From Streptomyces rugosispiralis (GTDB lineage Bacteria > Actinomycetota > Actinomycetes > Streptomycetales > Streptomycetaceae): a stretch of DNA of 64,000 nucleotides. Location: the NCBI RefSeq assembly GCF_024505145.1, contig NZ_JANIAA010000014.1, positions 1 to 64,000 on the forward strand, in the 5' to 3' direction. A model generated the notes under the pieces. The model saw only the letters and a list, made by a program, of their open reading frames with translations, had not been told where the DNA came from and did not search any database. Position 1 is the stretch's first letter; each line of letters starts with the position of its first letter. Below are positions 9,201-17,988 of the stretch, one piece after another. A program made the position numbers and the translations under genes.

Positions 9201-9231
9201 CGTGCGCCCTAGGCCTCTAGGCGAATCCTCC
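9144..9231 (-). tRNA. tRNA-Ser (anticodon GGA)
   Basis: Minus-strand gene of 88 nt including an encoded CCA (9146-9144). Acceptor GGAGGAT pairs with ATCCTCC, discriminator G; anticodon arm ACGCTTGGAAAGCGT places GGA in the loop; a long variable arm (TTGGGGGCAACCCC region) marks a class II Ser tRNA; T arm with GTTCGAATC. The gene is intact although it is the probable integration site of the AICE, as expected because the element restores the 3' end. Confidence 0.96.
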
Positions 9232-9302
9232 GCTGGAGACTCTACAAGACGATCGGGAGTGCTAGCGAACTCGTTCCCACCCGGGTCTATCCGCTAGGGT
9301 GG

Positions 9303-9397
9303 GGGCCAGCCCCTCACGTGGCGCTATCTCACCGAACTCCCCCAGGGCCGGAAGGCAGCAAGGGTAAGTGGGCTCTGGCGGGTGCGTGAGGGGCCCC
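9303..9397 (+). ncRNA. ffs: small signal recognition particle RNA (4.5S type)
   Basis: Contains the invariant SRP domain IV core GGCCGGAAGGCAGCAAGG with the asymmetric and symmetric loops, closed by an outer stem in which CCCCTCACG (9310 region) pairs with CGTGAGGGG (9384-9392). Its place immediately before dnaX is conserved in actinobacteria. The RNA binds Ffh for cotranslational membrane targeting. Ends are estimated from the stem. Confidence 0.92.
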
Positions 9398-9475
9398 TTG
9401 CGTCTTTGGGGGTCGCGGGGGTGTGGGGATGTGGGTGTGGGCCCGTTGTCCGTGGTCCCCGATATCGTCGTAAGC

Positions 9476-12136
9476 GTGTCGTCCCTCGCGCTGTACCGCC
9501 GCTACCGCCCCGAGACCTTCGCGGAGGTCATCGGGCAGGAGCATGTCACCGGCCCGCTGCAGCAGGCGCTGCGCAACAACCGGGTCAATCACGCGTATCT
9601 CTTCAGCGGTCCCCGCGGGTGTGGCAAGACGACCAGTGCGCGCATCCTGGCCCGCTGTCTGAACTGTGAGAAGGGTCCCACTCCGGCGCCGTGCGGCGAG
9701 TGCCAGTCGTGCCAGGACCTCGCGCGGAACGGGCCCGGGTCGATCGATGTGATCGAGATCGACGCCGCGTCGCACGGTGGTGTGGACGACGCCCGTGAGC
9801 TGAGGGAGAAGGCGTTCTTCGGGCCCGCGTCCAGTCGCTACAAGATCTACATCATCGATGAGGCCCATATGGTCACCTCGGCGGGGTTCAACGCCCTGCT
9901 GAAGGTGGTCGAGGAGCCCCCGGAGCACCTCAAGTTCATCTTCGCGACCACCGAGCCGGAGAAGGTCATCGGCACGATCCGGTCGCGTACGCACCACTAT
10001 CCGTTCCGGCTCGTGCCGCCCGGGACGCTCCGCGACTATCTGGGTGAGGTCTGCGGGCGCGAGGCGATTCCGGTCGAGGACGGGGTGCTGCCGCTGGTGG
10101 TGCGGGCCGGGGCCGGGTCCGTGCGGGATTCGATGTCGGTGATGGACCAGCTGCTCGCGGGCGCGGCCGACGACGGCGTGACGTACGCCATGGCGACCTC
10201 GCTGCTTGGCTATACGGACGGCTCGCTGCTCGACTCGATCGTGGACGCCTTCGCGGCGAGCGACGGGGCGGCGGCGTTCGAGGTCGTCAACCGCGTGATC
10301 GAGGGGGGCAACGACCCCCGGCGCTTCGTCGCCGATCTGCTGGAGCGGCTGCGCGATCTGGTGATCCTCTCCGCCGTGCCGGACGCGGCGGAGAAGGGGC
10401 TCATCGACGCCCCGGCCGATGTGGTGGAGCGGATGCAGGCGCAGGCGTCGGTCTTCGGCGGCGCCGAGCTGAGCCGCGCGGCGGACCTGGTCAACGAGGG
10501 GCTTACGGAGATGCGCGGCGCCACCTCGCCGCGGCTCCAGCTCGAGCTGATCTGCGCCCGGGTGCTGCTGCCCGCCGCCTTCGACGATGAGCGGTCCGTC
10601 CAGTCGCGGCTGGAGCGGCTGGAGCGCGGGGCCCTCGCGGGTGGGCTGGGCGGTGGTGCTGGTGGTGGTGCCGGTGGCGGTGGTGGCGTCGGTGGTGGTG
10701 GCGTTGGGGTGCCTGGGCCTGCCATGGGGTACGTACCGGGGCCCGATGCTCACGCTCCCGCTCCCCCCGCCGGTGGACCGTCCGGTCCGGCCGCCGCGCG
10801 TGCGGCTATGGGCGGGGGCGGGCCTGGTCAGGGACAGGCCCCAGGCGGTCCGGGGGGTTCGGACGGTGGCGATGCGCCCGGTGGGTGGCCCGCCGGGGCA
10901 CGGCCCGCCGCGGACAGCGATCCGGGTGGTGCCGTAGACAGTGGTGCCGTAGACAGCGGACAGCAGGGCGGTGCACCGGCCGCGGCCGCGCCCCCCGAGG
11001 GCGGCGGGCAGCGGCCCGGAGCGTGGCCGTCGGGTGCCCAGGCCCCGGTCGCCGAGGGCGGCGGATCGCGGCCCGGAGTCTGGCCCACCGCATCCGCGCC
11101 CGGCACCGGGGCTTCCGGTACGGGCGGTTCCTCCGGTGGCGGCGGTGGACAGGGCGCCGGGGCGCCCGCTCGGCAGCCCGGTGGCTGGCCTACGGCCACC
11201 GCGCCGGGGCAGGGCGGCGGCCCGCCCGCGCAGACGCCCGCGGCGCCCTCCGCGCCGACCACCCCGACCACCCCGAGCGCCCCTTCTGCCCCCGCCGCCG
11301 GACCCGGGCCCAACGCACCTGCGCCGGGTGCGCCGAGCATGGCGCAGGGCGCCGTCCAGGTGCGGCAGATGTGGCCGGACATCCTGGAGGCGGTCAAGAA
11401 CCGCCGCCGCTTCACCTGGATCCTGCTGAGCCAGAACGCGACGGTGTCCGGCTTCGACGGAACCACCCTCCAGCTCGGCTTCTCCAACGCGGGCGCGCGT
11501 GACAGCTTCGTGGGCGGCGGCAGCGAGGACGTCCTGCGGCAGGCGCTCCAGGACGCCATAGGGGTCCAGTGGCGGATCGAGGCGATCGTCGACCCCTCGG
11601 GCGGCGCCGGACAGCAGGGCGGCGGCCCAGGTGGTCCGGGCGGTTTCGGTGGTGCTGGTGGTCCCGGTGGTTCCGGTGGTCCCGGCGCGCCCGGTGGCCA
11701 AGGCGGGTCCGGCGGCTATGGCGGAGGCAGCGGCGGCTTCGGCGGAGGCGGCAGCGGTGCCGGTGGCGGTGGTGCCACCGGCGGCGGCTTCGGCGGCGGG
11801 AGCGGCCCCAGCGCCAGCCCCGGCGGCGGCTTCGGTGGCGGCTTCGGCGGCGGTGGCCAGTCCGCCTCGCCCGGCCAGTCCGCGCCCCGGCCCGCCGCTC
11901 CCGCCTCCCCGCCCCCGGCCGCGCCCCCCGCGTCCTCCGCACCCTCCGGCTCCGCGGACGCGGGCCCGCCCCCCGAGGCGGCGGCGTACCAGGAGCCCGC
12001 GCCGCCGCGGGTCTCGATCGAGGACGACATGCCGGCCGAGGACGACCCGGATCTGGACGACACCGCGCTGAGCGGGCACGACCTGATCGTCCGCGAGCTC
12101 GGTGCCACGGTGATCGACGAGATCGTCAACGAGTAG
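9476..12136 (+). CDS. dnaX: DNA polymerase III subunit gamma/tau
   Basis: 886 residues from GTG 9476. Clamp-loader ATPase: Walker A GPRGCGKT (45-52), zinc ligands Cys64, 73, 76, 79, Walker B in IYIIDEAH (about 121-128). After the collar domain (to about 370) come two long Gly/Pro/Ala-rich segments (about 385-620 and 705-800) separated by a conserved tau-like domain with MWPDILEAVKNRRRFTWIL (about 632-650). The C-terminus is acidic. Most family members are shorter; the extra length is in the low-complexity parts. Preceded by the SRP RNA, followed by ebfC and recR. Confidence 0.96.
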   Translation: MSSLALYRRYRPETFAEVIGQEHVTGPLQQALRNNRVNHAYLFSGPRGCGKTTSARILARCLNCEKGPTPAPCGECQSCQDLARNGPGSIDVIEIDAASHGGVDDARELREKAFFGPASSRYKIYIIDEAHMVTSAGFNALLKVVEEPPEHLKFIFATTEPEKVIGTIRSRTHHYPFRLVPPGTLRDYLGEVCGREAIPVEDGVLPLVVRAGAGSVRDSMSVMDQLLAGAADDGVTYAMATSLLGYTDGSLLDSIVDAFAASDGAAAFEVVNRVIEGGNDPRRFVADLLERLRDLVILSAVPDAAEKGLIDAPADVVERMQAQASVFGGAELSRAADLVNEGLTEMRGATSPRLQLELICARVLLPAAFDDERSVQSRLERLERGALAGGLGGGAGGGAGGGGGVGGGGVGVPGPAMGYVPGPDAHAPAPPAGGPSGPAAARAAMGGGGPGQGQAPGGPGGSDGGDAPGGWPAGARPAADSDPGGAVDSGAVDSGQQGGAPAAAAPPEGGGQRPGAWPSGAQAPVAEGGGSRPGVWPTASAPGTGASGTGGSSGGGGGQGAGAPARQPGGWPTATAPGQGGGPPAQTPAAPSAPTTPTTPSAPSAPAAGPGPNAPAPGAPSMAQGAVQVRQMWPDILEAVKNRRRFTWILLSQNATVSGFDGTTLQLGFSNAGARDSFVGGGSEDVLRQALQDAIGVQWRIEAIVDPSGGAGQQGGGPGGPGGFGGAGGPGGSGGPGAPGGQGGSGGYGGGSGGFGGGGSGAGGGGATGGGFGGGSGPSASPGGGFGGGFGGGGQSASPGQSAPRPAAPASPPPAAPPASSAPSGSADAGPPPEAAAYQEPAPPRVSIEDDMPAEDDPDLDDTALSGHDLIVRELGATVIDEIVNE

Positions 12137-12274
12137 AACGAGTAGGAGGCGGGGGCCCCGGCCCCAGGTCTCACGCCGCCGCGTCTCCTCCGTACGGCGT
12201 AGAGCAAGGCGCTCTGGGAGCACGTAGGCTCGGGCTATCGAAGAGAACGACTGTCGAGCGCCAGGAGCGAAGCC

Positions 12275-12610
12275 GTGATCCCCGGTGGTGGCCAGCCGAA
12301 CATGCAGCAGTTGCTGCAGCAGGCTCAGAAGATGCAGCAGGACCTCGCCGCGGCCCAGGAGGAGCTGGCCCGCACTCACGTCGAGGGTTCCGCGGGCGGT
12401 GGCCTGGTGAAGGCGACCGTGACCGGTTCCGGTGAGTTGCAGGGCCTGGTCATCGATCCCAAGGCCGTGGATCCTGATGACACGGAGACCCTCGCGGATC
12501 TGGTCGTCGCGGCCGTCCGCGATGCCAACCACGCCGCGCAGGAGCTCCAGCAGCAGAAGCTCGGCCCGCTCGCCCAGGGGCTGGGCGGTATGCCCGGACT
12601 CCCGTTCTGA
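12275..12610 (+). CDS. YbaB/EbfC nucleoid-associated protein
   Basis: 111 residues, usual family length. Gln-rich helix near the start (MQQLLQQAQKMQQDLAAAQEEL, split here as two heptads), central beta sheet with VKATVTGSGELQGLVIDP, and C-terminal helix. Dimeric DNA-binding protein, always between dnaX and recR in many bacteria. GTG at 12275 has CAGGAGCG upstream. Followed by a small hairpin (12611-12628) and repeats. Confidence 0.93.
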   Translation: MIPGGGQPNMQQLLQQAQKMQQDLAAAQEELARTHVEGSAGGGLVKATVTGSGELQGLVIDPKAVDPDDTETLADLVVAAVRDANHAAQELQQQKLGPLAQGLGGMPGLPF

Positions 12611-12790
12611 CCTTCGGCTTCTCGAAGGTCTCCGGGGTCTCCGGGGTCTCTGGGTCCCCGGGATTCTCCGGGGTCTCCGGGTCCCCCGGGGTTCTCCGGG
12701 CCCGACCGTGAGCGTCGCGGCGGCCGGTGAGAGCCGTAGGAGCCGTAGGAGTCGTAAGAGCCGTAGGAGCCGTCGCGGCGGCCCGGCCGC
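12611..12790. repeat. two short tandem repeat tracts between ebfC and recR
   Basis: A hairpin CCTTCG...CGAAGG (12611-12628) is followed by about eight degenerate copies of TCTCCGGGG (12628-12702) and then by five copies of the 10-mer GAGCCGTAGG with variants (12730-12773). No coding potential that fits a family. The 5' part may act as a leaky terminator. Confidence 0.6.
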
Positions 12791-12885
12791 AAGCGCGTGA
12801 CGCCCCCTGGCCGTGAGGGCACGGCGCAACCGAATATTCATGTGAAGTACGGCCACCGCGTGTCGGCGCGAGATTGGATGAAGGC

Positions 12886-13485
12886 GTGTACGAGGGCGTG
12901 GTCCAGGACCTCATCGACGAGTTGGGCAGGTTGCCCGGCGTCGGTCCCAAGAGCGCGCAGCGGATCGCCTTCCACATCCTGCAGGCCGAGCCCACCGACG
13001 TTCGCCGTCTCGCGCAAGCGCTGACGCAGGTCAAGGAGAAGGTGCGGTTCTGCGCGGTCTGCGGGAACGTCGCCGAGGCCGAGCAGTGCCGCGTCTGCCA
13101 GGACCCCCGTCGCGACCCCGCGATCATCTGCGTGGTCGAGGAGCCGAAGGACGTCGTCGCGATCGAGCGGACGCGTGAGTTCCGGGGCCGCTATCACGTG
13201 CTCGGCGGGGCGATCAGCCCCATCGAGGGCGTGGGCCCGGACGATCTGCGGATCAGGGAGCTGCTGGCGCGGCTCGCGGACGGGACGGTCACCGAGCTCA
13301 TCCTGGCCACCGATCCGAATCTGGAGGGCGAAGCCACCGCCACGTACCTCGCGCGCATGATCAAGCCCATGGGTTTGAAGGTCACCCGCCTGGCCAGCGG
13401 CCTCCCTGTCGGTGGAGACCTGGAGTACGCCGACGAGGTCACGCTGGGTCGTGCCTTCGAAGGGAGAAGACTTCTCGATGTCTGA
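12886..13485 (+). CDS. recR: recombination mediator protein RecR
   Basis: 199 residues from GTG 12886 (MYEGVVQDL). Helix-hairpin-helix GRLPGVGPKSAQRIA (14-28), zinc finger Cys56, Cys59, Cys68, Cys71, then a Toprim domain. Works with RecF/RecO to load RecA at gaps. A TTG at 12874 in the same frame would add four residues; I prefer 12886 because family members start there. The stop overlaps the ATG of the DUF5063 gene. Confidence 0.95.
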   Translation: MYEGVVQDLIDELGRLPGVGPKSAQRIAFHILQAEPTDVRRLAQALTQVKEKVRFCAVCGNVAEAEQCRVCQDPRRDPAIICVVEEPKDVVAIERTREFRGRYHVLGGAISPIEGVGPDDLRIRELLARLADGTVTELILATDPNLEGEATATYLARMIKPMGLKVTRLASGLPVGGDLEYADEVTLGRAFEGRRLLDV

Positions 13486-14143
13486 CGCAACGCTGCACGA
13501 CGCCCACCCGGACCCGGACGACTTCGCGGTCCAGATCTCCGACCAGATCGAGAGCTTCATCGTCGCGGTCACCGAAGTCGCCAAGGGGGACGAGCCGGAC
13601 AGCGCTGTGCCGTTCCTGCTGCTCGAGCTGTCGCAGCTGCTCCTCGCGGGCGGCCGGCTCGGCGCGCACGAGGACTTCGTCCCGGACGAGCGGTACGAAC
13701 CGGACGCCGGCCCGGAGCCGGACGTCGACGAGCTGCGTGAGCGCTTCGCCCGGCTGCTGGAGCCGGTGGACATCTACTCGGAGGTCTTCGACCCGTACGT
13801 GCCGCGCAGCCAGCCGGTCGCCTGCCGGATCTCCGACGATCTGGCCGGGATCATCACCGATCTGCGGCACGGGATGGCGCACTACCGCGAGGGCCGGATC
13901 AGCGAGGCGCTGTGGTGGTGGCAGTTCTCGTACCTCTCCAACTGGGGGACGACCGCCTCGGCGGCCCTGCGTGCGCTGCAGTCGCTGGTCGCGCACGTAC
14001 GGCTGGACAGCCCGCTGGACGAGCTGGACGGTCTGGACACGGACAGCAACGCGGGCGGTGACGAGGAGCTCGCGGAGGAGGCCGGCCGGGTCATGGCGGC
14101 GGAGATCGCGGGACCGCTCGGCCTGCGCTCGGGGCCGCGTTGA
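13478..14143 (+). CDS. DUF5063 domain protein
   Basis: 221 residues, acidic, all helical-looking, with the family core running from DFAVQISDQIESFI (about 13-26) to an aromatic patch ALWWWQFSYLSNWG (about 146-159). Function unknown; the gene almost always follows recR in Streptomyces. ATG at 13478 overlaps recR by 8 bp with GGGAGAAG before it, so translation is coupled. The last codons already belong to a 22-bp tandem repeat that continues beyond the stop. Confidence 0.9.
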   Translation: MSDATLHDAHPDPDDFAVQISDQIESFIVAVTEVAKGDEPDSAVPFLLLELSQLLLAGGRLGAHEDFVPDERYEPDAGPEPDVDELRERFARLLEPVDIYSEVFDPYVPRSQPVACRISDDLAGIITDLRHGMAHYREGRISEALWWWQFSYLSNWGTTASAALRALQSLVAHVRLDSPLDELDGLDTDSNAGGDEELAEEAGRVMAAEIAGPLGLRSGPR

Positions 14144-14280
14144 GGAGCGCTCGGGGCCGCGCTGAGGAGCGCTCGGGACCGCGCTGAGGAGCGCTTGAGT
14201 CGGCCTGTTGGGCAGCCCGCGGGGCGCCCGCCGGGCGGTCTACCGGGCGGTCCGCCGGGCGGTCCGCCGGGCCGTCCGGT
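14128..14280. repeat. 22-bp tandem repeats followed by 12-bp repeats, gap between DUF5063 and ask
   Basis: Three and a half copies of a 22-mer (CTCGGGGCCGCG then TTGAGGAGCG) begin inside the DUF5063 coding end and each carry its TGA. From about 14222 a second array of about 12 bp (CGGGCGGTCCGC) follows. The remaining gap to 14520 contains no gene; it is less GC-rich (14400-14510) and should hold the ask promoter, but I see no convincing -35/-10 pair. Confidence 0.6.
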
Positions 14281-14520
14281 CCTGTGAGCTGAGTTACGTT
14301 CCCGTGTGCTTCCGCGGTAAGCGGGCAGGGTTCGTCGCTGAGCGGGTGGGAGGGATGCGGGGAATCTCGCGGGTGCGTGGACGTTGCGCCGTGTGATGCC
14401 CCTCGTCTTCCCCTGATCACTTTGCGGGGCATTCGTCTCGCTATGTGATATTGGGAGGGCATATTCCGGCCGCTCGTTAGACTGAGCCGACCGCATTATT
14501 GAGAGCTGCGAGGAGCGCAC

Positions 14521-15801
14521 GTGGGCCTTGTCGTGCAGAAGTACGGAGGCTCCTCCGTTGCCGATGCCGAGGGCATCAAGCGGGTCGCCAAGCGGATCGT
14601 GGAAGCCAAGAAGAACGGCCACCAGGTGGTCGTCGTGGTCTCCGCGATGGGCGACACGACGGACGAGCTGATCGATCTCGCCGAGCAGGTATCCCCGATT
14701 CCTACTGGGCGCGAGTTCGACATGCTGCTGACCGCGGGAGAGCGGATCTCCATGGCCTTGCTGGCGATGGCGATCAAAAACCTCGGTCACGAGGCGCTGT
14801 CGTTCACCGGCAGCCAGGCGGGAGTCATCACCGACGCGGTTCACAACAAAGCACGGATCATCGATGTCACGCCGGGCCGCATCCGTGACGCGCTCGAACT
14901 CGGCGCGGTCGCGATCGTCGCGGGCTTCCAGGGCGTGTCCCAGGAGAGCAAGGACATCACCACCCTCGGCCGGGGCGGTTCCGACACCACCGCGGTCGCG
15001 CTGGCCGCGGCCCTGGACGCCGAGGTGTGCGAGATCTACACCGACGTGGACGGCGTGTTCACCGCCGACCCGCGCGTGGTGAAGAAGGCTCGCAAGATCA
15101 ACGAAATTCCGTACGAGGACATGCTGGAGCTCGCCGCGAGCGGCTCCAAGGTGCTGCACCTGCGCTGTGTGGAGTACGCGCGCCGGTACAACATCCCCAT
15201 TCACGTACGGTCGTCGTTCTCCGGTCACCAGGGCACCTGGGTGCGCAACCGGCCGGAAGCGGGAGAAGGAGAAGAAGGCATGGAGCAAGCGATCATCTCC
15301 GGAGTCGCGCACGACACGTCCGAGGCCAAGGTCACGGTCGTCGGGGTGCCGGACAAGCCGGGTGAGGCCGCGGCCATCTTCCGCACCATCTCCGACGCCG
15401 AGATCAACATCGACATGGTGGTGCAGAACGTCTCCGCCGCGTCGACCGGGCTGACCGACATCTCCTTCACGCTGCCGAAGACGGACGGCCACCGGGCGAT
15501 GGAGGCGCTGACCAAGGCGAAGTCGCTGATCGGCTTCGACTCGCTGCGCTACGACGACCAGATCGCCAAGATCTCCCTGATCGGTGCCGGTATGCGCACC
15601 AACCCGGGGGTCACCGCGACCTTCTTCGAGGCACTGTCGAACGCCGGGGTCAACATTGAGCTGATCTCGACCTCCGAGATCCGCATCTCGGTCGTCACCC
15701 GCGCCGACGATGTGAAGGACGCGGTCGTGGCCGTGCACAGCGCCTTCGGCCTGGACAGTGACACGGACGAAGCGGTGGTCTACGGAGGGACCGGACGATG
15801 A
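14521..15801 (+). CDS. ask: aspartokinase, alpha subunit (with internal beta start)
   Basis: 426 residues, GTG start with GAGGAG upstream. Amino-acid kinase domain begins with KYGGSS (7-12) and runs to about 245; two ACT domains follow (from about 267) and bind lysine/threonine for feedback control. Phosphorylates aspartate, the first step to lysine, diaminopimelate, threonine and methionine. Coupled to asd by ATGA. As in Corynebacterium lysC, an internal in-frame start is present at 15280 (separate entry), so the holoenzyme is probably alpha2beta2. Confidence 0.96.
   Translation: MGLVVQKYGGSSVADAEGIKRVAKRIVEAKKNGHQVVVVVSAMGDTTDELIDLAEQVSPIPTGREFDMLLTAGERISMALLAMAIKNLGHEALSFTGSQAGVITDAVHNKARIIDVTPGRIRDALELGAVAIVAGFQGVSQESKDITTLGRGGSDTTAVALAAALDAEVCEIYTDVDGVFTADPRVVKKARKINEIPYEDMLELAASGSKVLHLRCVEYARRYNIPIHVRSSFSGHQGTWVRNRPEAGEGEEGMEQAIISGVAHDTSEAKVTVVGVPDKPGEAAAIFRTISDAEINIDMVVQNVSAASTGLTDISFTLPKTDGHRAMEALTKAKSLIGFDSLRYDDQIAKISLIGAGMRTNPGVTATFFEALSNAGVNIELISTSEIRISVVTRADDVKDAVVAVHSAFGLDSDTDEAVVYGGTGR
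15280..15801 (+). CDS. aspartokinase beta subunit from internal start
   Basis: An ATG at 15280 is preceded by a purine-rich GGAGAAGGAGAAGAAGG, an excellent ribosome binding site inside a coding sequence. It is in frame with ask (codon 254) and would give 173 residues starting MEQAIISGVAHDTSEAK, that is, exactly the two ACT regulatory domains. This matches the overlapping alpha/beta organisation known for actinobacterial and Bacillus class II aspartokinases. Confidence 0.8.
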   Translation: MEQAIISGVAHDTSEAKVTVVGVPDKPGEAAAIFRTISDAEINIDMVVQNVSAASTGLTDISFTLPKTDGHRAMEALTKAKSLIGFDSLRYDDQIAKISLIGAGMRTNPGVTATFFEALSNAGVNIELISTSEIRISVVTRADDVKDAVVAVHSAFGLDSDTDEAVVYGGTGR

Positions 15802-16889
15802 CCGGCCATGGCGGTGCCGGCGGTGGTGACAAGCCCACCCTCGCGGTCGTCGGGGCCACCGGCGCGGTCGGCACCGTCATGCTCTCGATCCTCTCCGAGC
15901 GCGCCGACATCTGGGGCGAGATCCGGCTGATCGCCTCACCCCGCTCGGCCGGCCGGAAGCTGACCGTCCGGGGTGAGCAGGTCGAGGTCGTCGCGCTGAG
16001 CGAGGAGGCGTTCGAGGGCGTCGACGTCGCGATGTTCGACGTACCCGACGAGATCTCGGCGCGGTGGGCGCCCATCGCGGCGAGCAAGGGCGCGGTGGCC
16101 ATCGACAACTCCGGCGCCTTCCGGATGGACCCCGATGTCCCCCTGGTGGTGCCGGAGGTGAACGCGCACGCGGCCCGGGTCCGCCCGCGCGGCATCATCG
16201 CCAACCCCAACTGCACCACCCTGTCGATGATCGTCGCGATGGGCGCGCTGCATGCCGAGTTCGGGCTGAGCGAGCTGATCGTCTCCTCGTACCAGGCGGT
16301 CTCCGGCGCGGGCAAGGAAGGCATCGACGCCCTGCGCGAGCAGATCGCGCTGGTCGCCGGTACGGAGCTGGGCACTCACCCCGGGGACGTACGGCGGGCG
16401 GTGGGCGACACCGGGCCGTTCCCGGCGCCGATGGCGCTCAATGTGGTGCCGTTCGCCGGTTCGCTCAAGGAGGACGGCTGGTCCTCCGAGGAGCTCAAGG
16501 TGCGGAACGAGTCCCGCAAGATCCTGGGGCTGCCGGAGCTGAGGGTCACCGCGACCTGCGTACGGGTGCCCGTGATCACCACTCATTCGCTGGCCGTGCA
16601 CGCGCGGTTCGAGAACGAGGTGACGGTCGAGGCGGCGCACGAGATCCTGGCGGGCGCCCCCGGGGTGGTGCTGTGCGACAACCCGGCGGAGGGCGAGTTC
16701 CCGACCCCCGCCGACGCCGTGGGCACCGACCCCACGTGGGTCGGCCGGGTGCGGCGGTCGCTGGACGACCCGAAGGCGCTGGAACTGTTCGTCTGCGGCG
16801 ACAACCTGCGCAAGGGCGCGGCGCTGAACACCGCGCAGATCGCGGAGGTCGTCGCGGCCGAGCTGGCGGGCGGCGCCGCCGCGCGGTGA
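15798..16889 (+). CDS. asd: aspartate-semialdehyde dehydrogenase
   Basis: 363 residues. NADP-binding GATGAVG (19-25), catalytic Cys139 in ANPNCTT, and a later conserved VSSYQAVSGAG loop. Reduces aspartyl phosphate made by Ask to the semialdehyde, branch point to lysine/DAP and homoserine. ATG overlaps the ask stop (ATGA), so the two are coupled. Length usual for the family. Downstream comes a repeat array and, at 17157, a terminator-like hairpin. Confidence 0.96.
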   Translation: MTGHGGAGGGDKPTLAVVGATGAVGTVMLSILSERADIWGEIRLIASPRSAGRKLTVRGEQVEVVALSEEAFEGVDVAMFDVPDEISARWAPIAASKGAVAIDNSGAFRMDPDVPLVVPEVNAHAARVRPRGIIANPNCTTLSMIVAMGALHAEFGLSELIVSSYQAVSGAGKEGIDALREQIALVAGTELGTHPGDVRRAVGDTGPFPAPMALNVVPFAGSLKEDGWSSEELKVRNESRKILGLPELRVTATCVRVPVITTHSLAVHARFENEVTVEAAHEILAGAPGVVLCDNPAEGEFPTPADAVGTDPTWVGRVRRSLDDPKALELFVCGDNLRKGAALNTAQIAEVVAAELAGGAAAR

Positions 16890-17487
16890 GCGCTGTCAAG
16901 CAGGGCGCCGGGTAAGCAGTAAGCAGTGGAGCGCCGGACCGTCGTAAGACGGGGGCCGGGGCGCCGTAAGAGGGGAGCCGGAGGTTCGTAAGACGGGGGC
17001 CGGGCCGTCGTAAGAGGGGGGCCGGGGCGCCGTAACGTGAGCGACCGTCTTAAAGTGACGTTTCACCAGTGCGTCGTCCGGCAGATGTGAATATCCTGTG
17101 CGCGTGTCACTGGCCTGGACCAGCTGAGCTGGGCCGTTGATGTGATCGACGTATTCGCTCCCCGCCCGCTGCAACCGGCAGTAGGCGGGGAGCGTCTTTC
17201 CAGCCGCCCCGCAGTGGGCGCTGGGATAACTGGGGCATTGGGGAAGAGTTGGTGCGCATGGGGGCATTCAACGCATCGTCAAAAGCGATGCCTCACGCGT
17301 ACAACCCTGACAGGGGGCGGCGTGTCCAACAGGCGTGGCAGAGGTATTCGGCATCGCAACGGTTCCAGGGCATGGCGGCGCGGCAGTACGCCCCCCGCGT
17401 GTCCCAGGTGGCATGCCGGTGATCGCGCCATGGCCTACGGCCCGCCCCGCGCACATCACAACAGGGCGCGAGGACACTGACGACGCG
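16890..17487. repeat. gap after asd: GTAAG tandem repeats, hairpin, possible small ORF
   Basis: 16940-17038 holds four to five degenerate copies of a 21-24 bp unit built around CGTAAGACGGGGGCCGG. 17157-17193 is a hairpin with a 10-bp stem (GCTCCCCGCC) followed by TCTTT, a plausible terminator of ask-asd. 17252-17422 is a 56-codon frame starting GTG CGC ATG after GGGAAGAG with a Gln/Arg-rich product; it is not recognised and conflicts with long forms of the downstream sigma factor, so I do not call it a gene. Confidence 0.55.
17157..17193 (+). terminator. hairpin terminator downstream of ask-asd
   Basis: GCTCCCCGCC pairs perfectly with GGCGGGGAGC, with an inner CTG/CAG pairing, and is followed by GTCTTTC. 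It is 268 bp after the asd stop and before the sigma factor gene. Confidence 0.65.
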
Positions 17488-17988
17488 ATGGCAGCGGGCA
17501 CCACAGTCGATCACCTCACCGAGACCTACCGCGCCCACTACCGGTCGCTGCTCGGTCTCGCCGCGCTCCTGCTCGACGACACCGCGTCCTGCGAGGACGT
17601 CGTGCAGGAAGCGTTCATCCGTGTGCACACGGCGCGCAAGAGAGTCCGGGATCCCGAGAAGACCCTCGCCTATCTGCGGCAGACGGTCGTCAATCTCTCC
17701 CGCTCCGCGCTGCGCCGACGCATCCTCGGGCTGAAGCTGCTCTCCAAGCCGATGCCCGATATGGCCAGCGCCGAGGAGGGGGCGTACGAACAGCTGGAAC
17801 GGGATCAACTGATCAAGGCGATGAGGGGACTTCAGCGCCGTCAGCGCGAGGTTCTCGTGCTGCGCTACTTCGCCGATATGACCGAGGCCCAGGTGGCCGA
17901 GACGCTGGGCATATCGCTCGGCTCGGTCAAGGCGTACGGCTCGCGCGGCATCGCGGCGCTCCGCGTCGCCATGGAGGCTCCGGCATGA
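17488..17988 (+). CDS. ECF RNA polymerase sigma factor (SigE family)
   Basis: 166 residues from ATG 17488. Region 2 (YRSLLGLAALLLDDTASCEDVVQEAF, given here in part) and region 4 with a helix-turn-helix in AQVAETLGISLGSVKAYGSRG are complete. GAGGA lies 12 nt before the ATG; in-frame starts at 17413 and 17335 would add 25 or 51 residues without recognisable sequence. The stop overlaps the next gene by ATGA, so it is coupled to a single-pass membrane protein that could act as its sensor or anti-sigma factor. Confidence 0.9.
   Translation: MAAGTTVDHLTETYRAHYRSLLGLAALLLDDTASCEDVVQEAFIRVHTARKRVRDPEKTLAYLRQTVVNLSRSALRRRILGLKLLSKPMPDMASAEEGAYEQLERDQLIKAMRGLQRRQREVLVLRYFADMTEAQVAETLGISLGSVKAYGSRGIAALRVAMEAPA

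Noticed and set aside
10650..11300. Programmed frameshift site for gamma in dnaX
   Set aside because: No A-rich slippery heptamer and hairpin as in E. coli; the Gly-rich repeats keep the same frame through to the conserved C-terminal domain.
9329..12856. 1175-codon open frame on the minus strand
   Set aside because: It is the complement of dnaX; third-position GC on the opposite strand keeps it open, and the translation has no family features.
13882..15738. 618-codon minus-strand frame across DUF5063 and ask
   Set aside because: Shadow of ask and DUF5063; His/Arg/Gly-rich product without domains.
17252..17422. 56-codon small gene before the ECF sigma factor
   Set aside because: Start with GGGAAGAG is plausible but the product is unrecognised and it competes with long versions of the sigma gene; recorded only as a candidate in the gap entry.
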